Shown here one piece after another: positions 24,251-36,143 of a stretch of 64,000 nt of DNA. The stretch's first letter is position 1; each line of letters begins with the position of its first letter. The stretch is from assembly GCA_033002965.1 (NCBI GenBank), contig JAURVB010002719.1, positions 124,001-188,000 on the forward strand. The letters run 5' to 3'. Both the position numbers and the translations under genes were made by a program. This DNA comes from Piper betle (Eukaryota > Streptophyta > Magnoliopsida > Piperales > Piperaceae). The notes under the pieces are model-generated. The model was not told the DNA's origin. It made no database searches and worked only from the letters and a program-made list of their open reading frames with translations.

Positions 24251-27200
24251 CTAGGATTTATTAAGAGGTCCCCAACCAGTACATCATCTCTTCTACACCA
24301 CTTTGTCTTATAGTTGGGTAGGGCTTATATGTTTCACTATGGTCAAACCAAAAATGTGTTACAGCCTAACTGTACAACCACTTGTCCTTCACTGCCCTCA
24401 ACCACGAGTTGGCTTCACAAGCCACACACTTGTCCTTCACCCCTTGACCTCTTATTCGACTTCAAAAGCCAAACTTGACACTTATAATTACAATATTACT
24501 CAACCCCACTTCATACTCGAAGTGTACAATAGTCCAATAGTGCAAACAAACACCACACACAAGATCAACACGATCTTTTATAACGCAAGTGATATACAAA
24601 AATAAAAAAACATTGCCTGATCTCTTGAGAAAACCCTAAGATTGAGACAATGAAGTTTGTCTAAAGCTTTTATCCATTTGTAGCACTTCAACCTTATTTT
24701 GAACTAAACACCCACTTTAGAATAATAGTTAACTCTTGAAATTATGATAGGGCTCTTTTATTTTCATGTTGATAACAAGCTCCTTATATAGCTACATAAG
24801 TCTATTGCTTTTGCAACGTCCAACCTCTTAAGTCATTAATGTAGAAAATACTCCACCAAACTCCAATGCTAACTTCCTTATCAAATTTGAATTCAACTTC
24901 ATAGAAATCCCAAGCTTTAGGCTCCACATGGATATTCCGGTCTTCAAGGTTCCGCCTAAGCCTTAACCCATGTCCAAGTCCAAGACACCTTCACTGAGAC
25001 CATGTCCATGTTCACCATAATATGTCCAAAATCAACCCAAAATGTCACAACACTCCGAATTATTCTAATCACAATTGAACATTGAGTTAACTTGTTCTAG
25101 TTCAACCAAACTTTATCATAGAGCAATTCATCGTGTCCAAGTTTAAGTCCCCTAAACTTGTTCACTATGAGAGTCCACCATAGTCTTCATAATTTTCGAC
25201 CACTTCATTCAAATTCAAACTCCACACATTGAATAAACCATATTTCCCAATGAAGTCTACAATGTTGTAGTTGAGCCATTTAAGTCTTTGTTGTAGTTCC
25301 CAAGGTCCACACCAAAGTTCACACCAATGTCTATCAATGAAGTATTTGAATGGTTGAGCCATTTGTTGGTGAACAAGTCTTCATGTTATTCCATATTGTG
25401 TCCACATCATTTGTTAAAGTTGTTCATAATTTTGGCTGAACACATAAATTGAGTTTCATCATCAAAATAAGATAGCTTCATAAGCACCAAGCCATAGGCT
25501 TAAAAATAATTTCGGGATTAGCGTACAACATTTCAAAAATTGTAGATATTTGAATCGAAATATCATACCTCCGAATGCAAATTCACAATCTATTAAAACG
25601 AGAATCTGACCCACATGACTAAACTATTCGAGGTGTTAAAAGGCAGAACTCGATTCTAATGCGCAGACAAAACACATGAACATTCAAATGCATGGACAGA
25701 CTCCTAATGTTGGCTAATACAAATGGGCATCCTAAATGAGTTTAAGTTAAAAAAAAGGACTAAGATTCCTAGAGAAAATCAGGCAAAGTTTCCCTTGTAA
25801 CTAGGATGTTAGAAAAATTTTCACAACCAATATTTCACATTTTATAAAAACTAGTGCAGAACATTCCAAAATTTTTATTTTTACATTTAGAACACTTCAT
25901 AGAACATTCTATGACATTTGCATCACAATCACAACACAGTTTCACATTCTTCAAGGAGAGGATTGTCTAGTATTCACATGAGCCTTTCTCTTACAAAAGA
26001 AACAAAAATGGATGCTCTTCCTACCCTTAACATAGTTTAGCTTACTTGGATTTAGTTAATCTTTAGTTCCAGGACTCCTAGGCTTGGATTATTCTCGCAC
26101 AAAATTAATTAGAACTGCATGTCCAAGAGTATTTCGAATGCAAAATAGATGAAATACAGTTAGGCATAAACAAATACATATACGGTGACTACCTTGTCAT
26201 AGCAAAATGGCCAACGACCTCCTAGTTCACATCGCGGTCATCATGGTCAACATTACAACCATGAAACAGTAAGGGAGTACACGCTACAAAATAAAATCAC
26301 GGTGCAAAAGAACAAAATGGCAACACAACACATCCCAACATCCTGTCCACATCCTTGTGATGTGTGCACCTATGCCAACTAATGCCAAAGCTGCTCACAT
26401 ACATAAATATAATAAAACGTGTCAACAATGAGTGTTTTGAGCCCCAAATAACTTATACCAATAACCACAAGCTGACAAATAGATAATTCCATGTCGAAGC
26501 GACTTTGAGATGGATCTTATTTTCAAAATTCACATCAGAGGATCTCAACCTTTAATTTTTATTAATTTGGTAAACTGGCCAATTGGCTCGTAGGTAGTTG
26601 GTTCTAATAAAATACCACTAACTACGTCCTACATTATGAATACAAATGTGCAAAGCCAAGCAATAGATTAAGGAGAAGAGACGCCTAATAAACTTGTGAA
26701 AAGAGTTCCTCATCCTACCGCGACAAACTTGACTTTGCACATTTAGAAATGTGGAACTACTCAAACCCTGTATGATGATATGCTTGCTATGACATGGATG
26801 CAACAGTCCTAGATGCGGTAAGAGGCATGACATACAATAAGAAAAGTAAACAGAACATCACATCATCATTCTCAAATTGAGTGCATCATCATAATTGCAC
26901 ATGGTTCTGTAAAAATAAATAAAGATATCGAGCTGGAGATCTCGTTACATTATGTGATAAATCTTGGGATCTATCCCACATAATTGAAGCTAACTTGAGA
27001 TATCGAAATGCCCAAAAGATTTGGGAAAAGTTGACTTGAGATACATGGCATGTTAATTGAAATTGAGATCTTAGTGAAATTATGAAAAGTGAATTAAGTG
27101 GTCAGGTCTATTAGTTAGACTAACCCTAATGATAATTTCGAAATCGCACCTGTAGATTTGGAGAATCGGAAAGATATTGATTGAGACGATTCAATTGGCT

Positions 27201-28173
27201 CTAGCTAAGCCACTTGAGATGTCTCAAAACCCATACCCATGACCATGAATTAAAGATTATAATATTATTAAAATAATCATACACTGTTAATTAATATAAT
27301 CGAACTTAACATTTAATGAAGATAATTAAGTTAATCATTATTTAGCTTAAGATTTTCACACCGCATTCATTTTACAACCAACTACCCATTATAATATTCT
27401 CATTTTAATAATTTAATTAATTAATCAGATTAGCATGTAAAATGAGGTTGCACGAATGCAGCTGAAAATTATGAAGTTTTAATCTTTTGGTTGTTTTGAC
27501 TAATATGAAGTAGATTATTTGGTAAAAATTAGTACTTTACACCAAATAAATTATTTTACCACAATTTATAAATAAAATCATAACATTTATAGAACCATGA
27601 TGGCGAGTAAATCTACATGCCTAGATCAAGGGGATCTACATGCCACGCACTCAAAGATCTTGCAAAACGAAAAAGTACAGGGAGGAAGGAGTGTACCTCG
27701 TGGGAAAAGGTAGTAAGGGAAGAAGGGGGAAAGAGGAGGAGAAGGAAAGGGAGAGAAGGGGGAGAAGAAGTGGGGAAGGAGGAGAAAGAGGGAGAGGAGT
27801 GGCGGCCAAGGGGAGGAGGGAGTTGGAGAGGAGAGGAAGAGAAGAGAAGAGAAGAGAGAGCGGGAGAGAAAAGGGGGCAAAGGGGAACACGGCCCTCCAC
27901 GCCCAGCGTCGCGACGCTGATGCAGGCCGATCCACCCACAACATGTGGGCAGCACGAAGGCTCCTATCAAGCACCTTGAACTTGGCGCAACAGTGTTGTG
28001 ACGTTGGGCCCTAAAACCGGTCCAAACCAGGGGAAAGGAGAGGAAGAGGAGGGGGAAATGTAGGGAAATGAATCGGATGGCTTGGGTTTACGGTTGGGAG
28101 GTACCCCTAAAATGTGTGTGACATGACTTCAAAAGTGACCACGTATAACACGGCCCAAACAGCTAATTATGCA
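24251..28173. other. No gene recognised, AT-rich with a purine-rich block
   Basis: I see no conserved protein or clear repeat borders in this 3.9 kb. The block at about 27676-27890 is nearly all purine on the + strand. The several overlapping open frames there (27613-28014, both strands) are low-complexity artefacts. Confidence 0.5.
27676..27890. repeat. Long polypurine/polypyrimidine tract
   Basis: About 200 bp made almost only of G and A on the + strand (GGAGGAGAAGG-type runs), bounded by ordinary sequence. Such tracts can form triplex DNA; no function is shown. Confidence 0.85.
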
Positions 28174-29371
28174 TAGGGGTGAGCGTGGACGTTCGAAGTT
28201 GTACGTCTCTTCGATGTCCGAATTTGATCGATTAAATTTGATCGAATTAAACAAACTAAATATAGATATTTTTTTGTCCGACTGAACGACTGACCGAGTA
28301 TCCGATATTTAATAACAAACTTGTATAATCCATCTTCGAAAAAAATATATCACATTATAAACATAATGTAAAACCAGTGATCTGAGTCAGGGTTTTATGC
28401 TTATGAACCTATCGGTTCAATCGTCGGTTCAAGTCGAGTATGTTTTAGAATATGTGTATTGAGTCGACGCTGGTCGGGCGTATAAGCCATGAGGGTCATA
28501 CGTACCCAAGTATATGATGATAATATCATGAATACAACAGAAAAGAATGAGTTATCAGAATATATGAGAATATGCCAATTATTTTTTTTATTTTATATAT
28601 AGTTGATCGTGGAATTAGCTTAGGCCATTTACCGCATTAGGACGTATTACGGGGAATTTGGGTGGGTTATTAGTTATAGAATGTCATTATGATGTTGTAG
28701 TGTTTATTTTATTTTATGGAATTTTTCTGATTTTATGGATTTTTTAAGGATTTTTTCGAGTTAGTTATTATTATTGACTCGAGACATTGGCGAGTCAAGT
28801 CTTATTTACGATATTGCCATCAATCAAACTTCTGACCCATTTTCTCTTCCCCGTCCAAACCGCGGCGCCCCTTGTCATGGTCGCCTCCGCCGCATCGCCC
28901 GATCGCCGATCGTCGCCGCCAGGCCCCGCCGCGGCATTGCCGTGATGCCCCGAGCGCCCCCGCCATCGCCTGGCCTCCACGATGCCAGAATCACCGATCG
29001 TCGTCGATTCTGCCGCCGCGTCGCCCTGCCGCTGATCGTTGCCGCCAGGCCCCGCCGTGGCATTGCCGTGATGCCCCGAGCGCCCCCGCCGTTGCCCGGC
29101 CTCCACGATGTTGGAATCACCGCTCGTCGTCGATTCCGCCGCCGATACCCTCTGCTCGTGTCGTCGATTCTGCCGCCGGTGACCGTCGCCGCGGCCGTCC
29201 AGTCACTGCTTTAACATTGCCAACCCTCCTACGGCGGCGGCGGAGAGGGTTTCGGACTGTCCGTGGACACTTTGATGTCCGAAGTCGGTCAGACAAATTT
29301 TGTTCGACGAAATTTCGGACGAACGCGGACAATAATTCGTCCGATGTCTGTCCGACTGATGCCCACCCCTA
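28174..29371. mobile_element. Non-autonomous hAT-type element (family 2) carrying LTR sequence
   Basis: The left end is TAGGGGTGAGCGT and the right end, read on the other strand, is TAGGGGTGGGCAT: an inverted repeat with the 5' TAGGG common in hAT elements. Flanks are AATTATGCA on the left and AATTTATGCA on the right, a near-perfect target duplication differing by one T. Outer parts (28174-28366 and about 29240-29371) share GTCCGA-rich sequence with each other and with 32374-32560. The interior from 28367 to about 29215 is the first part of the 2.9-kb LTR family. Confidence 0.6.
28367..29215 (+). repeat. Partial LTR (copy 5) inside the hAT element
   Basis: It starts with the family's exact LTR terminus (TGTAAAACC, then GAGTCAGGGTTTTAT) and follows copy 1 as far as about its base 700 (GTGACCGTCGCC matching GTGACCATCGCC near 8739). 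The rest of the LTR is absent. It includes a ~133-bp GC-rich tandem duplication (about 28890-29160) in which the string GCATTGCCGTGATGCCCCGA occurs twice. Confidence 0.7.
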
Positions 29372-31329
29372 AATTTATGCACAACCAAAAAGGAAAAATA
29401 CAACCAATGGCCCGGTGACCGGTGCTCGACTAGGGAGCATGCTGAGACACAAACCACTCGACAACGAACGTAACTAATGCCCTAGCCGAGAACAACATAC
29501 AAAAAGATCCTCCTTGCACCGAACCAATCGATTGCTACTCAGATTGGGAGAACAACAAACCAAACGTAAAACAAGTCGAGTTTTACAAACCGGGTTCAAA
29601 GGAGTTGAACCGGATTAAGCATGCCAAATTTAAGATAAATATATATTATATACTATTGGGAAGAAAAAAAGTAAAATTTCTTTTATACAAAATTAGGTTA
29701 AATATAATGATTTGAAAGCGAAAATTTTGTATAAGACATTTCATACTTAAATTATTTACTACAACCTCTATATATTTGTCTACATTATTCATAAACATAA
29801 TTTCTTTTATTTTTATATTACAATTCTTGTATAATTGTCAAAAGTAATGTAAGAACCAACTCAATATATATTTTTAATATATATTTTGCTATAGTTTAAT
29901 TTATAAGAAATGGATAAAGTTTAATTTCCTCTCATCCTCTATATGAATATCTGTCTACTTATCTGATCGCCCCTAGGTTAGGGGCAGCCGACTATTTTTT
30001 TTTAAAAATGATTGGCCGGCAACCGTGGCCAAACATTTAAATAAAACTTTCTAAAAAAAGGCAAGGTGGTGGTGGGGGGCCCAAATCTTGCTACTCATGG
30101 CCATATCTAGCTGGAGTTGGCCAATTGCCTTTCCCAGGCTAAGGCCGGTGGTAGCTAAGTTAATCTTTTTAAAAAAATGTTTTTGTAAATAAGGGATAGT
30201 TTTGTCATTATAAATATTCCCTTTTCTAGTAACTATACCTGATTTTTATATCGTCTTACAATATAAAAACTTTTCCCCTCTTTTTAATAAAAATCTCAAT
30301 AGTGATATTGTACAAACATAGTAGTTTTAAAGAAAATGAGATTTCAAAGCCGGATATGGTTGTTCTTTGAATGGGACTAGATTTGACCTTGGTTTGCCCT
30401 AACACAGGTTGGACCAGACACTATGGTAAGGTTTTTAAAGCCTAAAATACATTGGCCTTATCTAATGGCTAACTATAACAGAAGAATGAATTTTTTTTCT
30501 TAGATTTGATCTAGGAACGGGATTTTTTTTCTCTCATTCAAGGGGCTACAAACTCTTTAGAAAGCGGTACGCCTAACATAAGTTTAAAATGCTGCTCTTA
30601 CAAGAAAGATTTGTCTTTTTATAAGAGAACTCACTCAGATTGCGTCCATTCAAAATGGTTATTTCTAGAGGTGGAAATTTTCTACGTGGAAATTTTCTTA
30701 TAAATTCTACGTGTCTAATGGTTGTTGTCACTTTTTTTTTCGCCAACACGTAAATCTATTAGACACATTTATCTATTGGCCGTTTTTTTTAATTCTATTG
30801 ATCCCCTTGCCACGCTCCCCAGCCCTCTTCTCATTCGTCTCCCATTGCCCTTGCCACCCCGCCCGTCGCCTCTCCCTTCACACGATGACCGGGGCCCGCT
30901 GTTAGCATCCTTGTGAAGGTGGACGACCAGATTTGATGTGGAATATCAATCGTGTTGGTCAAAATATTTTTTTCTCATTTTGATCGCTTTGTCACTATCC
31001 CTGTCCAATTGCGGATTATTCATCCTTAGGCCGGTAAAGAAGGAAACTTTGTCCCCAATTATGGCCTACGCGATCTCTCCATATTCCCTTATCTCATACA
31101 TTCAACAGATTTCTAAACGACCTTTGCACAAAGTTTGTGGTGGGAAAGATCGAGCGCTTCCTCTAGGCGGTCGGCTCGCCTTGATCTTTCTTCTCTACCT
31201 CTGGCAGTGGGCGACCTTGTGTTGGTTCCTCTACTCTCATTTGCCTGCTAGGTATGTAAATTAGATTTTCTATATATGTATAAGCAATGTGAAGCCCAAA
31301 CGTCACTTGTCGCATGACGAGATTAATGC
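29372..31329. other. No gene recognised
   Basis: AT-rich intergenic sequence with several poly-A and poly-T runs. Small open frames at 30711-31264 have no recognisable domain. I see no repeat borders. Confidence 0.5.
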
Positions 31330-31737
31330 ATTATACTTAGGGCTGTTAAACGAGCGAACGAGCCAAATTTGCCTTGTACTCGAACTCAACTCGAATAACT
31401 CAAAGTTCATTTGAACTTGACTCGAGATCGAATGAGTTTTGAACATGTATAATCAAAATCGACTTGTATATTTCGTATACTATTTGAACTTGAATACACT
31501 TAAACTATTAAATTCTAAGAGCTCGCTCGAAACCAACTCATTTGGAAACTCGAAATTGGCTCGTTTGAAAGTTTAAAATTGGCTTGATTGGGAGCTCGAA
31601 ATGGGCTCGTTTGGGAGCTCGAAATGAGGTCGTTTATAAGCTCGAAAATAGATCGTTTCGGAAAAAAATATACATTTATAAAGATTAAAAATTATCAAAA
31701 TAATCTATCAACAAAATAGTTTCTTGTACTCACAATT

Positions 31738-32373
31738 TCAGCGGTTTTTTGGCAACTATTGTCGACGGCAGCTACAGTCGGGATGACGGTGGTATGGGTA
31801 CCGTTGGCACCGGCTCGGCGAGCCTTACACATCTACGATGTCAACAAGGTCAGCAGAGGAGGCGGCTCACCGGAAAAAGGCAAAACAGGGGTGGTCGGTG
31901 GTGGGGTGATGCAATCTGGCCGAGATGGGTGGTGCTGGGCTCCACTCTAGTCAGGGAAGGTCGCGGGAGGGTCGATGACGTTTAGATAGCAACTGGATGG
32001 CGGCAGAGATGGTCGCCGTTAACGGGATTGGCGACTGGAGTGCGGCGCGGTCATAGCGGCTTCACCGTGTCATGGAGGTCAGATGGCGAGGGGGAATGGT
32101 CGACGATGTTCTAACCGTGACCGGTTGCATCAATCAGTGGTGGTGCAGTGGTTTTCAGGCAACTGTTGCCGCCAGCGGTTACACTCGGGATGGCTATGGT
32201 ATGGGTACCGTTGGCACCAACTCGGCGAGCCCGACACATTTACGATGTCGATAAGGTCGATGGAGGAGGTGGCCTGCCGAAAAAGGGCAAACAGGGGCGG
32301 TCGGTAGTGGGGTGACGAGATCGAGCCGGGATGGGCAACGCTGGGCTCCACTCTGATCGAAGAAGGTTGCAAG
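31738..32373 (-). repeat. Tandem pair of LTR-derived GC-rich blocks, period 408 bp
   Basis: GGCAACT(A/G)TTG starts at 31751 and again at 32159. Both are followed by GGTATGGGTACCGTTGGCACC and (C/A)ACTCGGCGAGCC or its variant. The reverse complement matches the GC-rich zone of LTR copy 1 (8880-8990: CGACATCGTGGATGTGTCGG then CTCGCCGAGCCGGTTCC). Open frames here are artefacts of this GC-rich sequence. Confidence 0.7.
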
Positions 32374-32938
32374 TAGGGGTGGATGTAGATGTCTAGATTT
32401 GTCCAACCGACCAAAGTCCAAAGCATGTTTGACCGAATTCGGCCGACCGAATTTGACCGAATTAAAACAAATCAAGTATGGACATTTCTTTATCTGACTA
32501 AATGACTGACAGAGTGTCCGATATTTTATATCAATAATATAATGTCTTCAACATTTGTAAGACAATCATATCAAACCACTTACAATTTAATTAGCATGCT
32601 CTCAATTTTTAAAGTCAAACAAAAAATAATCAATGTATAGACACTTTAAAGTAATCATTGACATCAAAATGTAGTCGAATATTACGTATACTTCAAAGAT
32701 AAAATATTCTTATAGTTGATTCTTCATCTAATGTAGCTCACCTACATGAAAAAAATAGAAAAAATTTAATTACTTGTAGAAACATTTTACAAATATTAGA
32801 AGAGTAAAAACTAACTATAACATTCTCACAAGCTCATTGTAGACATGAAGATGTTGGAATATTATCTTCATCAACATAATCATCAATATCTTCCCATTCT
32901 TCTATATTCATTGTTCCCAATAAATTTAATGATGAACT

Positions 32939-34100
32939 TTATTGTTTCCCTATAAGTAAAAAATATAGTAAGACAAAAATATATATTAACAAATATATCA
33001 AAAATAGAAAATGCATAGATATAAAATATGGATTACCTTCATATTCACTCCTCAACTTATTTTGGACACATATCAAAACTTCAGGTGTTTTTGGGCTCAA
33101 ACTATTCCTAGTTGTACTAAAAGCCGATTCTGAGGCAACGATTGACATAGGAATGGCTAAAACATCTTGAGCAATTTTTCCCAAAATAGGATATTTTACT
33201 ATGTTCAATCTCCACCATGATAATATATCAAATTGCTCATCTACTCCATCCACAAAAGGAATAATTGGCTCATCCAAATAATTCTCTAAATCAGTTCGTG
33301 TTGGCTCCTTTGATGAACATTCCATAATCAACTTGCTTACTCCGTTCAATCTCCTATTTAAGCATCCAATAGGACGAATGTTTGATGAACTTTCAATTCT
33401 AATAATGGGTTTGTTTGACATAGATGTAACTCTAGATTTCACAACACTCGAATAAATATTATACATGTTTGTCGAATATTGTTTTACTTTTGTGACCATA
33501 TCGTCTCCCTCTTCCTTGTAAATCGTGTGAAAATAGTACACAACAAAAGACATTTTTGATCTAGGGTCCAAAATCAAAGCAATCACCAATAATATATTTG
33601 CTTCTTTTCAATATTTATCAAACTTCTCCAACATTGCATTTCTCATTGATGACATCAAATATGATTTACTACTGCACCATTCCACCAATTAAAGCTTGAG
33701 CTCACAAATCATGTTGAAAAAATATTTGATGTAGGATATTTGCCGAAAAAAATTTAGTTAACTCGTAAATTGGAGCCAAACATTCATAAATCACTCTTAA
33801 ATCATCTCATTCATCCTCAAAAGGACATATGAAATTCACATCAAAGCAACTATAATGTTCAAAAACATCTTTGAAATCTAAAGCCACACCAATCATTTTG
33901 TAAGTAGAATTCTACCTAGTTTTTACATCAAGCACTAAAGAATGTTAAGGTACATTCAATTGACTTGCATATTTGCAGAAATAATCGCTCTTTATAGTTG
34001 AACCTTTAATATATTTCAGACATTTACGAACCTTCTCTATAGACTTAGTAATCTCATTCAGCCCATCTTGAACAATTAAGTTCAAAATATGAGCACAACA
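32939..34100 (-). pseudogene. hAT transposase, C-terminal two-thirds, decayed
   Basis: Read on the minus strand from about 34100: CCAHILNLIVQDGLNEITKS, LDVKTR then NSTYKMIGVALDF, MRNAMLEKFDKY, VIALILDPRSKMSF, and the hAT C-terminal dimerisation domain with FDILSWWRLNIVKYPIL, IAQDVLAIPMSIVASESAF and RNSLSPKTPEVLICVQN. These are the RNase-H-like core and hATC blocks in family order. The last 216 codons (33589-32939) are open; upstream there are stops. The N-terminal zinc-finger DNA-binding part is missing, cut at about 34100 where the family-1 arm begins. In a live element the protein would excise and reinsert the transposon. This copy cannot. Confidence 0.9.
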
Positions 34101-34245
34101 TTCGAGTCGAGTTGAACACTGCCTTGTTCAAACTTGGCTCGTAAGATTCAAGTTCGAACTTGAGCATTTAAATGTTGAGTTTCGATTCGAGCCAGACACG
34201 AAATGGTCACAAGCTAGCCGCTCAATTAGTAGCCCTAATTATACT

Positions 34246-35626
34246 CACTCTACTTTTACGCGATTATGGTATCCATAATTTCAAAAGTAAAATGTGTTGT
34301 TGCATAGGGGAGGTGAAATGGGTTGTTTTAAATGATTTTTTTAGGTGTTAATTATCAAATAGAACAAATATTTTGCTTAGTTTAAATTTATTTATCTAAG
34401 CTTTCGCCTTAATTTTATAATAAGATTAGTTAATAAATTTAGTCGTCGATAAAATAGATAGAATATAAAATAATGGTATTTTTATATCATTTTTATTAAA
34501 TATTTAATCTCTACAAGGGCAAATATTATCCATGTATGTGTGTGAGTTAATTTTTATACTATGCATTTGGGTTGCAACAATCGGCCAATTCCACTCGGAA
34601 TTGGCTGACTTAAATCGGATCGGTGGCGATCCGTATAAAAAAACATGTAAATTGGTCTTCGGCTCGAATCAATTTGTGAATCGGCCGATTCAAGCCTATT
34701 CCACCCAAATCAAGCCAATTCTAGAATTAGCTCAAATTGGCCGATTTTGGACAATGATGGGGAGGCTGAGAAAGCGGTGGGGGGGGGGGGGGGACGGGGG
34801 ATGGGTGACAGGGCAGTGATAGGGCAACTGGGTGGGGCGGGGGGCAACAGGGTGGCGAGGGCGGCGACGGGGCGGTGCGTGGGCGGCGACGATTAACATT
34901 CTCTCATTAAAAGTTGACTCGACTTTTACTCGAGTTAAAAATAATAAATAATTCCAAATAATTAAATAATTTTTTTAAAAAATATTAAAAAATATCATAA
35001 AATATAATAAATATTATAACTTAAAAATGACATCAGAATAATATGTTCTATAATTAATAACCCACCAATTTTAACTTATTTAAAATTTTTGTATAGGATC
35101 GATTTGGATTGATTCAACTGAACCGATTCTTGACTGATTTAAACCGATTCGATTTGATTAAGTGACTCCTTCGAAAACCGATTCCCATTCTGATTTCAAT
35201 TTTTACAACTATGCTATGCATGAATTGGTGCTCGTGAGGAAAGAATAGAAAGGTGGAAGGCAAAGGGACGCAAACAAAATTTAGGATGGACTACAGGTAA
35301 AATGCGAGACAACTCTACCTAATCACATCGCACCCACATTATGGAGCCATCAGATGATTATCTTGGATATAATTGTTAAGGATCAAATAGTTTAGCAAAT
35401 GTTCCCATTCTCAACAAATACACGTGAGCAGCACCTCCATATGTTCCAATGATATGCTCGAAGGGATAAGTTTGACCAATTCTATCAGACTCGAAAGGAA
35501 ATCACGAGGATAAACACATTACCTGATGAAAGAATTGTGCTGCACATGTGGATAATAATAACGAGTAATCATCATAAGCAGATCTTAGGCAACGGATAAG
35601 AGACGGGGAGTAAGGTTGGGGATGAT
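34246..35626. other. Repeat-rich spacer with a G-rich tract and an LTR fragment
   Basis: No gene is visible. 34740-34890 is G-rich with a run of fifteen G at 34779-34793. About 34880-35090 matches the far end of the LTR family (ACTCGAGTTAAAAATAATAA, then ATGTTCTATAATTAATAACC for GCTCTATAACTAATAACC in the 52909 copy), same orientation as that copy. Confidence 0.55.
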
Positions 35627-35631
35627 GATGG

Positions 35632-35983
35632 TGTTGAAATTGGACATAAATATATACATGAATCAGGAATTGTATCATATGTTATTATATAAGGTTGGCT
35701 AAATTAAATTGATCTACTAAAGTTAAAGGTTATGAGCCATAAATTAAGGTGTGGAATTTAATGAGAAAAGTGTGGAATTTAATGTGTAGATACCTTTTCA
35801 TAAATTCTCTTTCGTTATGGGTGGAATTGAATTTATGGAACTAAGGCTATAAATATGGAGGTTATGGTCCCTGAATTCATATCTGGTTTTCGTTCTGGTA
35901 TCCCATTGTCCAGAACTTTGGTTTAGAAAACTAGTCTTGAATTTGGAAGATCCAAAACCTAAGTGATCAAGACTCTGATTTCT
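35632..35983 (+). repeat. 5' LTR, truncated at its right end
   Basis: It matches the first ~353 bases of the 447-bp 3' LTR with one missing G (TGTTGAAATT against TGTTGGAAATT). It stops at GATTTCT, where the inverted LTR segment begins; the two share TTTCT at the joint (35979-35983). Confidence 0.9.
35848..35857 (+). promoter_or_regulatory. LTR TATA box
   Basis: CTATAAATAT in the 5' LTR, repeated in the 3' LTR at about 41612-41621. It is the only strong TATA match in the LTR and would place the start of transcription near 35880, as expected for the U3/R border. Confidence 0.6.
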
Positions 35984-36143
35984 AAACCAAAGTTCTGGAC
36001 AATGGGATACCAGAACGAAAACCAGATATGAATTCAGGGACCATAACCTCCATATTTATAGCCTTAGTTCCATAAATTCAATTCCACCCATAACGAAGAG
36101 AATTTATGAAAAGGTATCTACACATTAAATTCCACACTTTTCT
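35979..36143 (-). repeat. Inverted LTR segment forming a 165-bp hairpin with the 5' LTR
   Basis: Reverse complement of about 35765-35930 of the 5' LTR, with one single-base indel visible. About 49 bases separate the arms. Its left joint shares TTTCT with the LTR end. Its right joint with integrase lies in a short homology (GAAAAGTGTGGAAT in the LTR, GAAGAGTGTGGAAT in integrase). Confidence 0.9.

Larger units (their letters stand above)
31338..34237. mobile_element. Composite hAT element (family 1 ends), 2.9 kb, perfect 8-bp target duplication
   Basis: The left end is TAGGGCTGTTAAACGAGCG. The right end on the other strand is TAGGGCTACTAATTGAGCG. ATTATACT precedes (31330-31337) and follows (34238-34245) the element: an exact 8-bp duplication, diagnostic of hAT transposition. 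Inside are family-1 GAGCTCG-rich arms, a tandem pair of LTR-derived blocks (31738-32373), a second TAGGGGTG end of hAT family 2 at 32374, and a decayed minus-strand transposase (34100-32939). Ends related to family 1 recur at 44164, 46218 and 46466-47101. Confidence 0.8.

Noticed and set aside
27613..28014. Overlapping open frames of 107-124 codons on both strands
   Set aside because: They are translations of a purine-only tract; composition is Arg/Glu/Lys or Pro/Ser/Leu repeats with no domain.
28774..29372. Several GC-rich open frames up to 166 codons
   Set aside because: LTR-derived tandem duplication inside a hAT element; repeats of Pro/Arg-rich sequence, no domain.
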